A stretch of DNA of 64,000 bases from positions 30,788-94,787 of the forward strand of contig JAIKZH010000047.1 in the NCBI GenBank assembly GCA_024682395.1, given 5' to 3'. Origin of the DNA: Bacteroidaceae bacterium (GTDB taxonomy: Bacteria > Bacteroidota > Bacteroidia > Bacteroidales > Bacteroidaceae). This document shows, in pieces, positions 44,669 to 54,310 of the stretch. The notes beneath the pieces are model-generated. The model had not been told where the DNA came from, made no database searches, and saw only the letters and a list, made by a program, of their open reading frames with translations. The position numbers and the translations under genes were made by a program. Each line of letters starts with the position of its first letter. The stretch's first letter is position 1.

Positions 44669-46870
44669 ATGAAAATACTTAAGACTTTATTGTTTTTTGT
44701 TTTACTATTCACATTCAACATGAATTTATGGGCAACAACTGAATTATGGAATAACGGTTGGAAATTCTATCGTGGTGATATTCCTGATGCAAAGTTGTAT
44801 GATTATAATGACTCTGAATGGGAAGAAGTAGGATTACCTCATTCTTTTAATATCCCATATTTCAAATCAGATGATTTATATACTGGATATGGATGGTATA
44901 GAAAACATCTGTTTGTAAATCAATCTGATAAAGACACAAAATCTCTTTATCTTGATTTTGACGGAGTTTTCTGTGTCGCAGAGATCTATGTTAATGGCAA
45001 AATGGCTGCAGTTCACAATGGTGGCTATACTGGATTCCGTGTTGATATATCAAAATCATTGAATGTTGGTGATAATGTCATCTCAGTTAGAGTAAACAAT
45101 AAATGGAGTCCAATCGTTTTCCCTCGTGCAAATGCTTACGTAATAGATGGTGGAATATATCGTAATGTACGACTTGTAAAGAAAAATCCGATACATATTG
45201 ATTGGTGTGGACTTACAATTACAACCACTGGACTGAAGGAATCGAATGGTGATGTGGCAGAGGTAAACATAAATTGTGATATAAGCCTGCCTAAACACCT
45301 AAGATACAAACCAAATCTAAGTATTATAGTTGATTTGTTTGATGCTGAAGGTAAGTCGGTCGCTACAATGAAAAGTAACCAACTCAATAGAAATAATGAA
45401 AAAAAGAGTGTAATTTTAGTGAGAGATGCCTCCATAAATGCTTTTGCAACTGTGAATAATCCACATCTATGGTCTCCATCTCAGCCTTATATCTACAAAG
45501 CCGTTTGCCGCTTGTACGATGGCGATAAATTAATCGATGAAGAATTTGATACCTTTGGTTTCAGATGGTTTGAGTGGACTGCTGACAATGGTTTCTTTAT
45601 CAATGGTGAACATCTTTATTTTAAAGGAGTAAATGTTCATCAAGATCAAGCCGGTTGGGGCAACGCAATTACAGACGAAGCGGCGCGACGTGATGTCAGA
45701 ATGATAAAAGAAGCAGGATTTGACATGATTAGAGGTGCTCATTATCCTTTCTCTCCAAGTTTTGTTGAGGAATGTGATAAACAAGGAATATTATTCTGGT
45801 CTGAATTAAGTATGTATGGAGTTGAAGGACAGCTTAAAGAAGAAACATGGTCTGCCAATCCATATCCATTATTAATGGAACAACGTAATTCTTTTGAGCG
45901 TAGTGTCCTCAGACAACTTATGGAAATGATTAGCATTCATAAGAATCACCCATCTGTGTTTGCGTGGTCTATGTGTAGCGAATTGTCTCATTCAATACCT
46001 CAGTTATCACTACCTCTAATATCATTTCTAAGGACATTGGTAAATCAGGCTCATAAAACTGATCCTACACGTGTTGCTGCAATTGGAGGATGTCAGGCAC
46101 CTATTGGGCGTTATACTATATCTAATTTAGGAGATGTCTCTGCGTATAACGAAGATGGTATTCTTCTTGCAGATTCTCAGAAAATAGTAAAACCAAGTGT
46201 TATAACTGAGTATGGTTATACCATAGCCAATCGTCCTGGAGAATATGAAGCAGGGTGGGGAAAGCTTGCTGAGAATGCAGCATGGAATAACCAGCAGTTA
46301 GGATGTGGTCATGTTCTATGGTCTGCTTTTGATTATGGAACTACACTTGAAGACGAGAAATCAAAAACTGGTATTGTTGACTATTTCAGAATACCTAAGC
46401 GTTCATGGTATTGGTATCGCAATGAATATACCAACACGCCGCCTCCTGTGTGGGCAAGCGAAGGTGAACCAGCTTCTTTATCTATCGAGGCTTCTCGCTG
46501 TAATGCTGTTAAAGCTAACGGAACAGATGATGTGATGTTATTAATCAAAGTATTAGATGCAAAAGGTAATGAATTATCAAACACACCGAATGTACATCTG
46601 CAGATAGTATCAGGACCAGGACAATTCCCAACAGGACGTTGTGTGGATTTTTCTGCTGACAGTGACATACGTATTCTTGACGGTAAGGCTGCAATAACAA
46701 TACGCTCTTATTTCGCAGGAAAGACTGTAGTGCGTGCTACTTCTCCTAATCTCAAGCCCGCAACTGTCAAGATTAAATTTGTTGATGGACCTAAATACAC
46801 AAGTGCCCAAAAGAATATTGATTTGAAGAATGCCAATGTCATGAAGAAATCAAATACAACAGTTCAATAA
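44669..46870 (+). CDS. GH2-family glycoside hydrolase (beta-galactosidase-like), secreted
   Basis: A signal peptide (MKILKTLLFFVLLFTFNMNL) precedes the sugar-binding jelly roll (NNGWKFYRGDIPDAKLYDYN to about 180), the immunoglobulin-like domain (to about 300), the TIM barrel (GFFINGEHLYFKGVNVHQDQ) and a C-terminal Ig-like domain. The acid/base Glu438 lies in FAWSMCSELSHS and the nucleophile Glu514 in VITEYGYT. The residue before the acid/base is Ser437, where clan GH-A enzymes have a nearly invariant Asn. Specificity cannot be fixed; beta-galactosidase is most likely given the GH95 neighbour. Confidence 0.9.
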   Translation: MKILKTLLFFVLLFTFNMNLWATTELWNNGWKFYRGDIPDAKLYDYNDSEWEEVGLPHSFNIPYFKSDDLYTGYGWYRKHLFVNQSDKDTKSLYLDFDGVFCVAEIYVNGKMAAVHNGGYTGFRVDISKSLNVGDNVISVRVNNKWSPIVFPRANAYVIDGGIYRNVRLVKKNPIHIDWCGLTITTTGLKESNGDVAEVNINCDISLPKHLRYKPNLSIIVDLFDAEGKSVATMKSNQLNRNNEKKSVILVRDASINAFATVNNPHLWSPSQPYIYKAVCRLYDGDKLIDEEFDTFGFRWFEWTADNGFFINGEHLYFKGVNVHQDQAGWGNAITDEAARRDVRMIKEAGFDMIRGAHYPFSPSFVEECDKQGILFWSELSMYGVEGQLKEETWSANPYPLLMEQRNSFERSVLRQLMEMISIHKNHPSVFAWSMCSELSHSIPQLSLPLISFLRTLVNQAHKTDPTRVAAIGGCQAPIGRYTISNLGDVSAYNEDGILLADSQKIVKPSVITEYGYTIANRPGEYEAGWGKLAENAAWNNQQLGCGHVLWSAFDYGTTLEDEKSKTGIVDYFRIPKRSWYWYRNEYTNTPPPVWASEGEPASLSIEASRCNAVKANGTDDVMLLIKVLDAKGNELSNTPNVHLQIVSGPGQFPTGRCVDFSADSDIRILDGKAAITIRSYFAGKTVVRATSPNLKPATVKIKFVDGPKYTSAQKNIDLKNANVMKKSNTTVQ

Positions 46871-46920
46871 GGTCACTTGGAAAACTATATGACAATCATT
46901 ATTGAAGTATAAATAATAAA

Positions 46921-46958
46921 AAATGCCGACTAATTCAGATTTTGATTAGTCGGCACTT
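46921..46958. terminator. Bidirectional terminator
   Basis: TGCCGACTAAT (46924-46934) pairs perfectly with ATTAGTCGGCA (46945-46955), with T runs outward on both strands. It serves the converging GH2 and TPR genes. Confidence 0.9.
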
Positions 46959-46967
46959 TTTGTTCTT

Positions 46968-48296
46968 TTACATCTTCTTCTTAATCCTTTCAAGTTCTTT
47001 CAACTCTTTTCCCTTATTCAACTTGTAATATACTTCACTTAAATCTGTTAACCATAAGGATGGAGTATCGGGAACAATAGCCCGTGCTTTCTCAAGATAT
47101 GTCTTTGCACAGTTATATAATTTATTTTGTTGTGAACGGGCTTTTCTATATTCATTTGTCCCTACATTTGCTGTATTCTTCTCGAAAACCCGACGCGCCA
47201 TAAGTATGTATGTGTTACCCAAACTACTCAATGATTGAGCATCCTCTGCATTGATTTTTATAGCACGCTCATATGAGCACACAGCCTCTTGGTAATTCTC
47301 CAGACATTGATGGCATTTTCCTTTGATATACCACAATTGGATATTGAGAGAATCTGTGTCGAGTTGTTCGTCAATAATCTTCAATGCTTCATTATATTGT
47401 TTGTGGTTGTTATAATATTGTATGAGAGTTAAATAAAAGTATTCCTTTTGTGGATCTTCTCTCCAACCCTTGTATAGATAATCCAATGCTTGGATGGTAT
47501 CTCCTAATTCGGCGTATGTCTTACTTCCTATTTGGTATAGAAGTGATATATGGGTAGTATCAGCTAATGCTTTGTTAATATATCTCTTTGCGTTTTTATA
47601 ATCTTTAGCCCCATATGCCGAGAATACAGCAAGCTGGTACATGCCCAACGAATCGCTGTCGTTCAGTTTGTTTTGTGAGGAAGTGTGATGCGCATCTGTT
47701 ATTAATGATATATCTTTGGTTTTTAGATACATATCAATGTATTTGAATGCGTCATCATATTTCTGCTTCTTATAATAGAACTTACCTGCACTTTTGAGGT
47801 TATTTCTGTATAAAAGCAACTTATCTTGAATGTTGGATGTGTATTTAGTGTTTATTTTTCCTTTCTTGTCTGGTTTACTGCATATAGAATCACAATGCAA
47901 TCCTATATTGTAAATACGGTAAATCTGTTTAAAATATTGTGTGGTGTCTGGTTTGTTATTAAGGAATAATTTGCGATTCTCTGATTCAGCCAGATGGTGC
48001 ACTGTGTTTAAATGTATATTACACAGTTCTGCATCGTTTGCAGCTTCTTTATGCTGTTGCATCGCTTTTGTCAGCAGTTCGTCAGCTTGACTGTATTTCT
48101 GTGCTTTCAATGAGGTTTTCAAGGATTTTATTAATTCTTTCCTGTTATAATCCTGGGCATAGATACTGCTTATGTTAAGACATGATAGCATAAAGGTGGA
48201 TATAGTGATGAAAACTATCCTACGGACGTGCGTGTGGGTAGTTTTATTCTTATATACCAACTTTGATAAATGTGTGTAGTATTGCTTATTATTCAT
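46968..48296 (-). CDS. TPR-repeat protein, probably periplasmic
   Basis: The 442-residue protein has an N-terminal hydrophobic segment ending ISSIYAQ (signal peptide with a long basic lead) and then several tetratricopeptide repeats, the clearest at about 285-375 (IDEQLDTDSLNIQLWYIKGK; YQEAVCSYERAIKINAEDAQ). TPR domains bind partner proteins; no catalytic domain is present. The gene is the last of the minus-strand run, 37 bases after the DUF5686 gene, hinting at a joint role in the cell envelope. Confidence 0.82.
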   Translation of the reverse strand: MNNKQYYTHLSKLVYKNKTTHTHVRRIVFITISTFMLSCLNISSIYAQDYNRKELIKSLKTSLKAQKYSQADELLTKAMQQHKEAANDAELCNIHLNTVHHLAESENRKLFLNNKPDTTQYFKQIYRIYNIGLHCDSICSKPDKKGKINTKYTSNIQDKLLLYRNNLKSAGKFYYKKQKYDDAFKYIDMYLKTKDISLITDAHHTSSQNKLNDSDSLGMYQLAVFSAYGAKDYKNAKRYINKALADTTHISLLYQIGSKTYAELGDTIQALDYLYKGWREDPQKEYFYLTLIQYYNNHKQYNEALKIIDEQLDTDSLNIQLWYIKGKCHQCLENYQEAVCSYERAIKINAEDAQSLSSLGNTYILMARRVFEKNTANVGTNEYRKARSQQNKLYNCAKTYLEKARAIVPDTPSLWLTDLSEVYYKLNKGKELKELERIKKKM

Positions 48297-48333
48297 AATA
48301 TCATGCCTATTAATAATTATACAATAATCTTGT

Positions 48334-50985
48334 TTAGAATGTTATCTCAAGTTTACATCTTAATCCCCATTTATGTATATCAGGATTGTCTAAATATGTA
48401 AATCGTCTGACATATTCAAGATGAAGGAATTTGAAGATGTTGTGTATCGCAAATCGTCCTTCTATATATGGAAGGTCTTTCTTCATAAGTGATGTATTGC
48501 ATTCATATGTTCCGTCACTACGGAAGTGACCTGGAAAATAGAACAAATCTGCATCAGTGTAGTTGCTGTGGGCTGGGTTGTTCTTATTGCTTAGTGAACC
48601 CCATAACACATTAACACCAATAAGTTCTCTCCATTTTAAACGTTTGAATAACGGAATTCGGTTGAATATCTTTCCGTTTATATCCCATTGATACATAAAT
48701 GACACATATTTGTCATTCAAGAACTCAAGATTGTTTATGAGAGAGAAGGTTGATTTCTGTAAAACGTATGATTGATTGGCTGCTGGGTGAATAAGCAATG
48801 GAAATGGTACTTTATTCCATTGAATACCTGCTTTTAAATCAATATCCATACTTCCCCATGAACCAGGCATCCAGAATCGTTTTAATAAACCTACTTCTGT
48901 CACATTGTAGTTGTAATCGCCACCGATAAAGTTGTTAAGTCCGATTGTGTGACTTATTGAATATATTGGAGCATCACGGTTCATACGATTTCTTTTCTGT
49001 TTTGTATTGAAATATGTTGCTCCCGGCTCGTATGAGAAACCAAATTTAAACTCGCTTGTGGTTATACCTTTTAACCAAAGTGATTTGTCTTGTACAGGAA
49101 GGATGTCACCATTCAGTGGTTGGTAGAATAATTCATCCACAGCCTTATTTCTGGCATGTGTATAGTCTGCACTTATCTTTATACCTTGCACATATTCGTG
49201 TGTGTATGACAACTTAAACTCTTTAGTGTGGTTAAACTGATCGACTTTATTTGTTTTAAGTGCAGTGAAAAGGTTATCCTTATCTGTTTGTATAAATTTA
49301 TCGAAAGGACTGACTATATCGTTCCAATAACTTATGCTTATACAATGAGTAGGGAATTCTCGTGGCAGATATGATGGCTTGTTGAACGAATATGTTAATT
49401 GCGCACGGCCGTATATGTTATTTGTAGCCGAACCATAAGCAATATATCCGTTTGCAAATAAATGCTTGTTTAAGTTTGCATTGGTTAATGCCGACAGACG
49501 TACACGCCATGAATCATAATGGTTTCCTGAAATAACTGTGTTTACAGGACCGAGATCAACATAATTCTCTGTGGAATCACCTGTCTCAATAAAATTCTCA
49601 ACTAAAGCACGGAATGCAAACATCGCATATTTGAATCCTTTTACTTGAGTGATTTTCTTGATGAATGAACCTATCTTTTTCTCACTCTGAGTAAGTTCCA
49701 CATCACGATGTTGGTTCCAGTACTTTTCGTCTTTTGTGCCAGCATCATTGCTTGTTATAATATTTCCTTTAATCTTCTTAAATCTGTCGTCGGGTATTTC
49801 GTCAAAAGAGAAGTCTTTGTTGCGAATAACTCGTTTCACCTGAAGTTTATGGAGAAAACTTGCAACCTCAATCTCTATGAGCATGTCGTTGGTCACAACA
49901 ACTCGTTCGCCAGTAGGTAATAATTCAAACTCTTGTTGTATGAGCATGTTTTCAACAAAGTTTACAGCACTTTGTTTAGGTATGCTGAATTCAACCCTAC
50001 GTAATTGATATGTAGAATCTGCAAGGATATACATTGTTCCAGAAAAACCAAAATCTTGTTGGTTGTTAGGAATAAAACTTACCTCAATTACTTTATCTTT
50101 GTTGATGTATGTTGTGTCTTGGATATAGTAACGATAAAAAGAAATAGCGTTATCTGCTATCGGACTTCTAAAGAAAGACTGAAGTAATCGACATTCATTC
50201 TGATAGATATCAATATCAGTAAATACGTCTTTCAGGGTAGTGGTAAGAATCTCTCCTGTGTTGACAAGTTGTGATATACCCTTACTTGATTGCGCGTTGA
50301 TTATGGTTTTCTCACTCTTTGGATTCTTTCTGTAGATATGCTCTGAGATGGTTTCGTCAATGGTCAGAGGTAATACAAGCTTACCAGTCTCAGGACTTGT
50401 CTCAACATGATCCATTAAAAACGAGAAACGTTTCATCTTGTCTTCTTCAAATACTTTGTCGGATACTTCATCGGCAGAAAATACCATCTTTTCATATTTT
50501 GTGTATTTAAAGAAGTCTTTTTCGTGTAGATTGCTGTTTTTCTTATGTGCAATAACTTTTTGCATTAGTTGAACAGCAGGATTATTCTCTTTTTTATATT
50601 TCTTCCTTTTGGCAGTGATGGTTACGTCTTTAAGTACTTTGGTGGCAGGAATCAGTCTGACAACTAAGTTCTTCTTCTTGCCCGCTTTTAGTTTCACAGA
50701 TTGGGTAATATAACCAACCGACGAGAATGTCAGTTCGTTCCATTCGTCGTTTTCTTTGATTGAGAATCTTCCATCTAAATCCGACAACTCACTTGTTTTC
50801 TCTTGTGGATAATACACATGAACGAATTCGATTGGTTGTTTAGTTCTGGCATCAACTACAACACCTGTTACTTGAGCGTGTGATGAACTGCATACCATTA
50901 ATAACGCAAATATGGTGAATATATGAATATATACTCGCCATATATCGTTGTTCTTTAATGAAAAGTTAAAGTGTATATTTCTCAT
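48334..50985 (-). CDS. DUF5686 outer-membrane protein with carboxypeptidase-regulatory-like domain
   Basis: The start at 50985 (MRNIHFNFSLKNNDIWRVYI) gives a signal peptide ending SSSHAQ and an 883-residue product; the frame open to 51099 runs into the upstream inositol synthase gene. A CarboxypepD_reg-like domain (VTGVVVDARTKQPIEFVHVY, about 38-125) precedes the DUF5686 region (PAVQLMQKVIAHKKNSNLHE) and a C-terminal barrel-like part ending in Phe. This architecture is common in Bacteroidetes outer membranes and its function is unknown. Confidence 0.86.
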   Translation of the reverse strand: MRNIHFNFSLKNNDIWRVYIHIFTIFALLMVCSSSHAQVTGVVVDARTKQPIEFVHVYYPQEKTSELSDLDGRFSIKENDEWNELTFSSVGYITQSVKLKAGKKKNLVVRLIPATKVLKDVTITAKRKKYKKENNPAVQLMQKVIAHKKNSNLHEKDFFKYTKYEKMVFSADEVSDKVFEEDKMKRFSFLMDHVETSPETGKLVLPLTIDETISEHIYRKNPKSEKTIINAQSSKGISQLVNTGEILTTTLKDVFTDIDIYQNECRLLQSFFRSPIADNAISFYRYYIQDTTYINKDKVIEVSFIPNNQQDFGFSGTMYILADSTYQLRRVEFSIPKQSAVNFVENMLIQQEFELLPTGERVVVTNDMLIEIEVASFLHKLQVKRVIRNKDFSFDEIPDDRFKKIKGNIITSNDAGTKDEKYWNQHRDVELTQSEKKIGSFIKKITQVKGFKYAMFAFRALVENFIETGDSTENYVDLGPVNTVISGNHYDSWRVRLSALTNANLNKHLFANGYIAYGSATNNIYGRAQLTYSFNKPSYLPREFPTHCISISYWNDIVSPFDKFIQTDKDNLFTALKTNKVDQFNHTKEFKLSYTHEYVQGIKISADYTHARNKAVDELFYQPLNGDILPVQDKSLWLKGITTSEFKFGFSYEPGATYFNTKQKRNRMNRDAPIYSISHTIGLNNFIGGDYNYNVTEVGLLKRFWMPGSWGSMDIDLKAGIQWNKVPFPLLIHPAANQSYVLQKSTFSLINNLEFLNDKYVSFMYQWDINGKIFNRIPLFKRLKWRELIGVNVLWGSLSNKNNPAHSNYTDADLFYFPGHFRSDGTYECNTSLMKKDLPYIEGRFAIHNIFKFLHLEYVRRFTYLDNPDIHKWGLRCKLEITF

Positions 50986-51008
50986 AATCAAAGAATTTTC
51001 TATGATTA

Positions 51009-51041
51009 ATACTCTGCTTGAAATCTCTTCAAGCAGAGTAT
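51009..51041 (-). terminator. Long hairpin between inositol synthase and DUF5686 genes
   Basis: A perfect 14-bp stem, ATACTCTGCTTGAA and TTCAAGCAGAGTAT around a 5-base loop, lies 27 bases past the stop of the synthase gene. The following minus-strand sequence TAATCATAG is not a T tract, so it may protect mRNA ends or reduce read-through into the DUF5686 gene. Confidence 0.55.
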
Positions 51042-51067
51042 ATGTTATGTAATACTTTTTTATTTTA

Positions 51068-52372
51068 TTAGTCAATTTCTTCGTCAGCCTCGTAGCCACC
51101 CATTTCCCTTAATGCATTCTTTAGCATTGTGTATTGTTGGAAAAGATGGTTTACCGGAATTTCACCCTTTGTGAAGTCATACATAGGGCTCTTCAGGTAG
51201 AAACTGAGGAAACGCTGAATTCCACTTCTGCCTGCACGCAGAGCTAAATCACTTAACAGACAAAGGTCTAATAGCAATGGAGCTGCTAATATTGAATCTC
51301 GGCATAGAAAATTAATCTTTATCTGCATAGGATAACCCATCCAACCGAAGATATCTATATTGTCCCATCCCTCTTTATTGTCGTTGCGTGGAGGATAGTA
51401 GTTTATGCGTACTTTGTGATAATAATCGTTGTATAAGTCTGGCTGTTTGTCACAGTCGAGAATAGATTCTAATGTAGATAATTTAGATACTTCTTTTGTT
51501 CTGAAATTATCTGGTTCATCTAACACAAGTCCGTCTCTGTTTCCTAATATATTGGTTGAGAACCAACCGTTTAGACCTAAACATCGTGTGCTGATGATAG
51601 GTGCAAAACCACTCTTAACAAGTGTTTGACCTGTTTTAAAGTCTTTTCCAGCTATAGGCATACCTGTTTTTTCGGCTAATTCCCACATAGCAGGAATGTC
51701 AACAGTGGTGTTAGGTGCGCCCATAACGAATGGAGCTCCTTCGCATAGTGCTGCGTATGCGTAACACATTGAAGGTGCGATATGTTGACGGTCATTTGCT
51801 TTCATCGCTTTTTCTAAGGATTCCAGCGTACCATGAACTTCTTTGCAATAAGGAACATATATTTCAGTTGAGGCAGCCCATGCAACAACAATTCGGTCAC
51901 AATTATTCTTTGTCTTAAAATCACGAATATCTTTGCGGAGCTGTTCCACCATTTCCCATCTTGTGGCTCCCTCCATTATATTTTCTCCGTTAAGGCGTTT
52001 TGCGTAATTCACATCGAATGCAGCCTTCATCGGAACGATTTTTTCTAATTCCTCTCTTACAGGCTCGATATCCTTTTCTTTAAGGACTTCAGCATAAATT
52101 GCAGACTGATATGCGTTTGCTGGATATATATCCCATGCACCGAACACAATATCCTTAAGTTCTGCAATAGGTGCTATTTCGCGATATGACAGATATTTCG
52201 CATCTTCTCCTTTTCCAACACGAATCTTATCATATTCAACCATTGACCCAACAGGTTTTGTAAGTCCTTTTCTTGCCATTAATACACCTGTCATGAAAGT
52301 AGATGTAACAGCGCCAAGTCCTACCACTAATATACCGAGATTTCCTTCGGCAGGTTTAACTTTATTGTTCAT
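51068..52372 (-). CDS. Inositol-3-phosphate synthase
   Basis: This NAD-dependent enzyme turns glucose 6-phosphate into inositol 3-phosphate, the first step toward inositol lipids in Bacteroidetes. The 434 residues start with the Rossmann loop LGILVVGLGAVTSTFMTGVL. Further family features are DRIVVAWAASTEIY, GKDFKTGQTLVKSGFAPIIS, LGLNGWFSTNILGNRDG and the catalytic-region IDIFGWMGYPMQIKINFLCR. No CDP-alcohol phosphatidyltransferase or inositol-phosphate phosphatase lies nearby. It sits 38 bases after the methyltransferase gene. Confidence 0.95.
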   Translation of the reverse strand: MNNKVKPAEGNLGILVVGLGAVTSTFMTGVLMARKGLTKPVGSMVEYDKIRVGKGEDAKYLSYREIAPIAELKDIVFGAWDIYPANAYQSAIYAEVLKEKDIEPVREELEKIVPMKAAFDVNYAKRLNGENIMEGATRWEMVEQLRKDIRDFKTKNNCDRIVVAWAASTEIYVPYCKEVHGTLESLEKAMKANDRQHIAPSMCYAYAALCEGAPFVMGAPNTTVDIPAMWELAEKTGMPIAGKDFKTGQTLVKSGFAPIISTRCLGLNGWFSTNILGNRDGLVLDEPDNFRTKEVSKLSTLESILDCDKQPDLYNDYYHKVRINYYPPRNDNKEGWDNIDIFGWMGYPMQIKINFLCRDSILAAPLLLDLCLLSDLALRAGRSGIQRFLSFYLKSPMYDFTKGEIPVNHLFQQYTMLKNALREMGGYEADEEID

Positions 52373-52410
52373 TTTTGTATAATTAAGGGTTAAAATATTT
52401 ATTTTATTGA

Positions 52411-53616
52411 TTATTCAACGTATAGAACTAATCCTTTTAGGTATTCTCCTTCAGGATGATAGATATTGATAGGGTGGTCGGCTGGTTGATGTAACTGATG
52501 AAGAATACGTACTTTTCTTTTTGCTTGTGCTGCAGCTGTGAATACAGCAGCACGGAAATTCTCCTTTGTTACAACTTGTGAACAGCTGAATGTAAAAATA
52601 ATTCCGCCTGGTAATATCTTTTCAAATGCTTTCTGATTAAGTTTGGTATATCCTTTCAATGCATTACGTAGTGCATCTTTGTGTTTTGCAAAGGCAGGTG
52701 GGTCAAGAATTATTAAATCGTAAGGCCCATGTGGCTTTGTGTCTTTTTCGTCATATTTGATGTTTTCAAGAAACTTGAATGCGTCTTCTGCAAATGCTTT
52801 ATGTCGTTTGTCGTTAGGAAAATTCAGTTCCACATTTGCGTTAGTGAGATCAATGGCTTTCTGAGAAGAATCCACACTATGTACAATCTCTGCTCCACCT
52901 CTCATTGCATAGAAGGAGAATCCTCCTGTATAACAGAACATGTTCAACACTCTACGTCCTTTACTATAATGCTCCAAAAGACTTCGGTTGTCGCGCTGAT
53001 CTACGAAGAAACCAGTTTTCTGTCCTCTAAGCCAGTCCACGTGAAATTTCAGTCCGTTTTCTATTGCTATGTCCTCGTTGCTGCCTCCAAGAAGGAATCC
53101 GTTTTCCTGTCCTAACTCGGCTTTATAGGGTAGGGTGGTTTCTGATTTATAGTATATATTCTCGAACTCGCCGTTGCTTACATTCTTTAATGCGGCAGCA
53201 ATCATCTCACGGTCTGTGTGCATTCCTACTGAGTGAGCCTGCATTACAACAGTTTTGCCATATACATCAATGACTAATCCTGGCAAATTGTCGCCTTCTC
53301 CGTGAACCAAGCGATATGTACTGTTGTTGCTACTGCCTGCCACACCGATTTTTCGCCTAATGTCTAAAGCCACAGCCAAACGTTTTTCGTAAAACTTCTG
53401 ATCGATGGCTTCTTTTTCAAACGACAGAACGCGTACCATGATTGAACCGATTTGATAATGTCCGATAGCAATAAATTTGTTGTCGTTTGTCATTACCTCA
53501 ACAGTTTCACCTTCTTCTATATCATCGTCACTATGTCCGATAGCGCCAGAAAAAATCCATGGATGAAATCGTTTTAATGATTCTTCTTTTCCTCGTTTGA
53601 GATATATTCTTTTCAT
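52411..53616 (-). CDS. RlmI-like 23S rRNA cytosine methyltransferase
   Basis: The 401-residue protein has an N-terminal PUA RNA-binding domain (about 1-75, GRIYLKRG-like start RIYLKRGKEESLKRFHPWIF), an EEHEE-type linker and a class I SAM methyltransferase domain. Motif I is VLNMFCYTGGFSFYAMRGGA, motif IV is LIILDPPAFAKHKDA, and motif VI is IFTFSCSQVVT with the catalytic Cys. This matches RlmI, which makes m5C1962 in E. coli 23S rRNA; the target here is inferred. It lies 49 bases after the exonuclease gene. Confidence 0.9.
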   Translation of the reverse strand: MKRIYLKRGKEESLKRFHPWIFSGAIGHSDDDIEEGETVEVMTNDNKFIAIGHYQIGSIMVRVLSFEKEAIDQKFYEKRLAVALDIRRKIGVAGSSNNSTYRLVHGEGDNLPGLVIDVYGKTVVMQAHSVGMHTDREMIAAALKNVSNGEFENIYYKSETTLPYKAELGQENGFLLGGSNEDIAIENGLKFHVDWLRGQKTGFFVDQRDNRSLLEHYSKGRRVLNMFCYTGGFSFYAMRGGAEIVHSVDSSQKAIDLTNANVELNFPNDKRHKAFAEDAFKFLENIKYDEKDTKPHGPYDLIILDPPAFAKHKDALRNALKGYTKLNQKAFEKILPGGIIFTFSCSQVVTKENFRAAVFTAAAQAKRKVRILHQLHQPADHPINIYHPEGEYLKGLVLYVE

Positions 53617-53665
53617 TTTATTGTTATATAGTGTCTTGAAATACTATTTGTTATATATTTGAATA

Positions 53666-54310
53666 TCAGTCGTTGTTTTCTACTGGTTTTGTTTCTTCTG
53701 GAGATTTTATCAGCACAAAATCTTTTGTTTGAAGAAGTCGTTTTATTTCTTCATGTATCATCACACATGCCCATGCATCGGTTGCGGCATATAACTTCTG
53801 TGCATCAGTCAAGATGTCTGCTTCCCAATTGGTTAATTGCTGACGTTTGCATATCATACCTCCAAGTATGTTTGCATATAATTTTTGAAGACTACAATCA
53901 GCAACACCTATTTCTTTGGCTTCTTCTTGTAGATCTATGAATGTTCCAATCTGAAACTCTTTTCTTAATTGCAGTAATCTGAAATCATCTTTTAGTGACA
54001 ACCCAATCTTTGTTATCTTTTGATCCTCCAGTAGCTGTATCAAACAATCGGGCAATCCTAATCGATTCAATCTAAACAGAAAACAGGTGTCTTTGCTTGA
54101 TACTTGTAACAAAGCAACTTTGTTTACGACACCACGCTTGAACGATGGACGTGTCTCTGTGTCGAATCCTAAGATTGGTTGTTTCAAAAGATACTCAACA
54201 GCACGTTGTGCTTCGTTAATGGTCGATATTGTAAAAATTCTCCCGTCAAACAAAGTTCTGGGTAATTCTTTTATTTTGTTTTTGTCAAATTTCTCGAAAA
54301 TCGTCTTCAT
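53666..54310 (-). CDS. DEDD-type 3'-5' exonuclease (RNase D-like)
   Basis: The 214-residue protein is a single exonuclease domain. The DEDDy metal ligands appear as Asp50 and Glu52 in ILGFDTETRPSF, an Asp in KIGLSLKDDFRLL, and Tyr plus Asp in LYAATDAWACVMIHEEI. It lacks the HRDC domains of true RNase D. Its start overlaps the DUF5063 gene by 26 bases, and the methyltransferase gene follows, suggesting work on RNA, though DNA cannot be excluded. Confidence 0.88.
   Translation of the reverse strand: MKTIFEKFDKNKIKELPRTLFDGRIFTISTINEAQRAVEYLLKQPILGFDTETRPSFKRGVVNKVALLQVSSKDTCFLFRLNRLGLPDCLIQLLEDQKITKIGLSLKDDFRLLQLRKEFQIGTFIDLQEEAKEIGVADCSLQKLYANILGGMICKRQQLTNWEADILTDAQKLYAATDAWACVMIHEEIKRLLQTKDFVLIKSPEETKPVENND

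Noticed and set aside
42257..46870. GH95-GH2 genes as part of a SusCD utilisation locus
   Set aside because: The SusCD genes of the window are more than 8 kb away on the other strand with lipid A and tRNA genes between; no direct link is supported.
50986..51099. Upstream extension of the DUF5686 frame
   Set aside because: It crosses the 14-bp hairpin and the end of the inositol synthase gene; the signal peptide starts at 50985.
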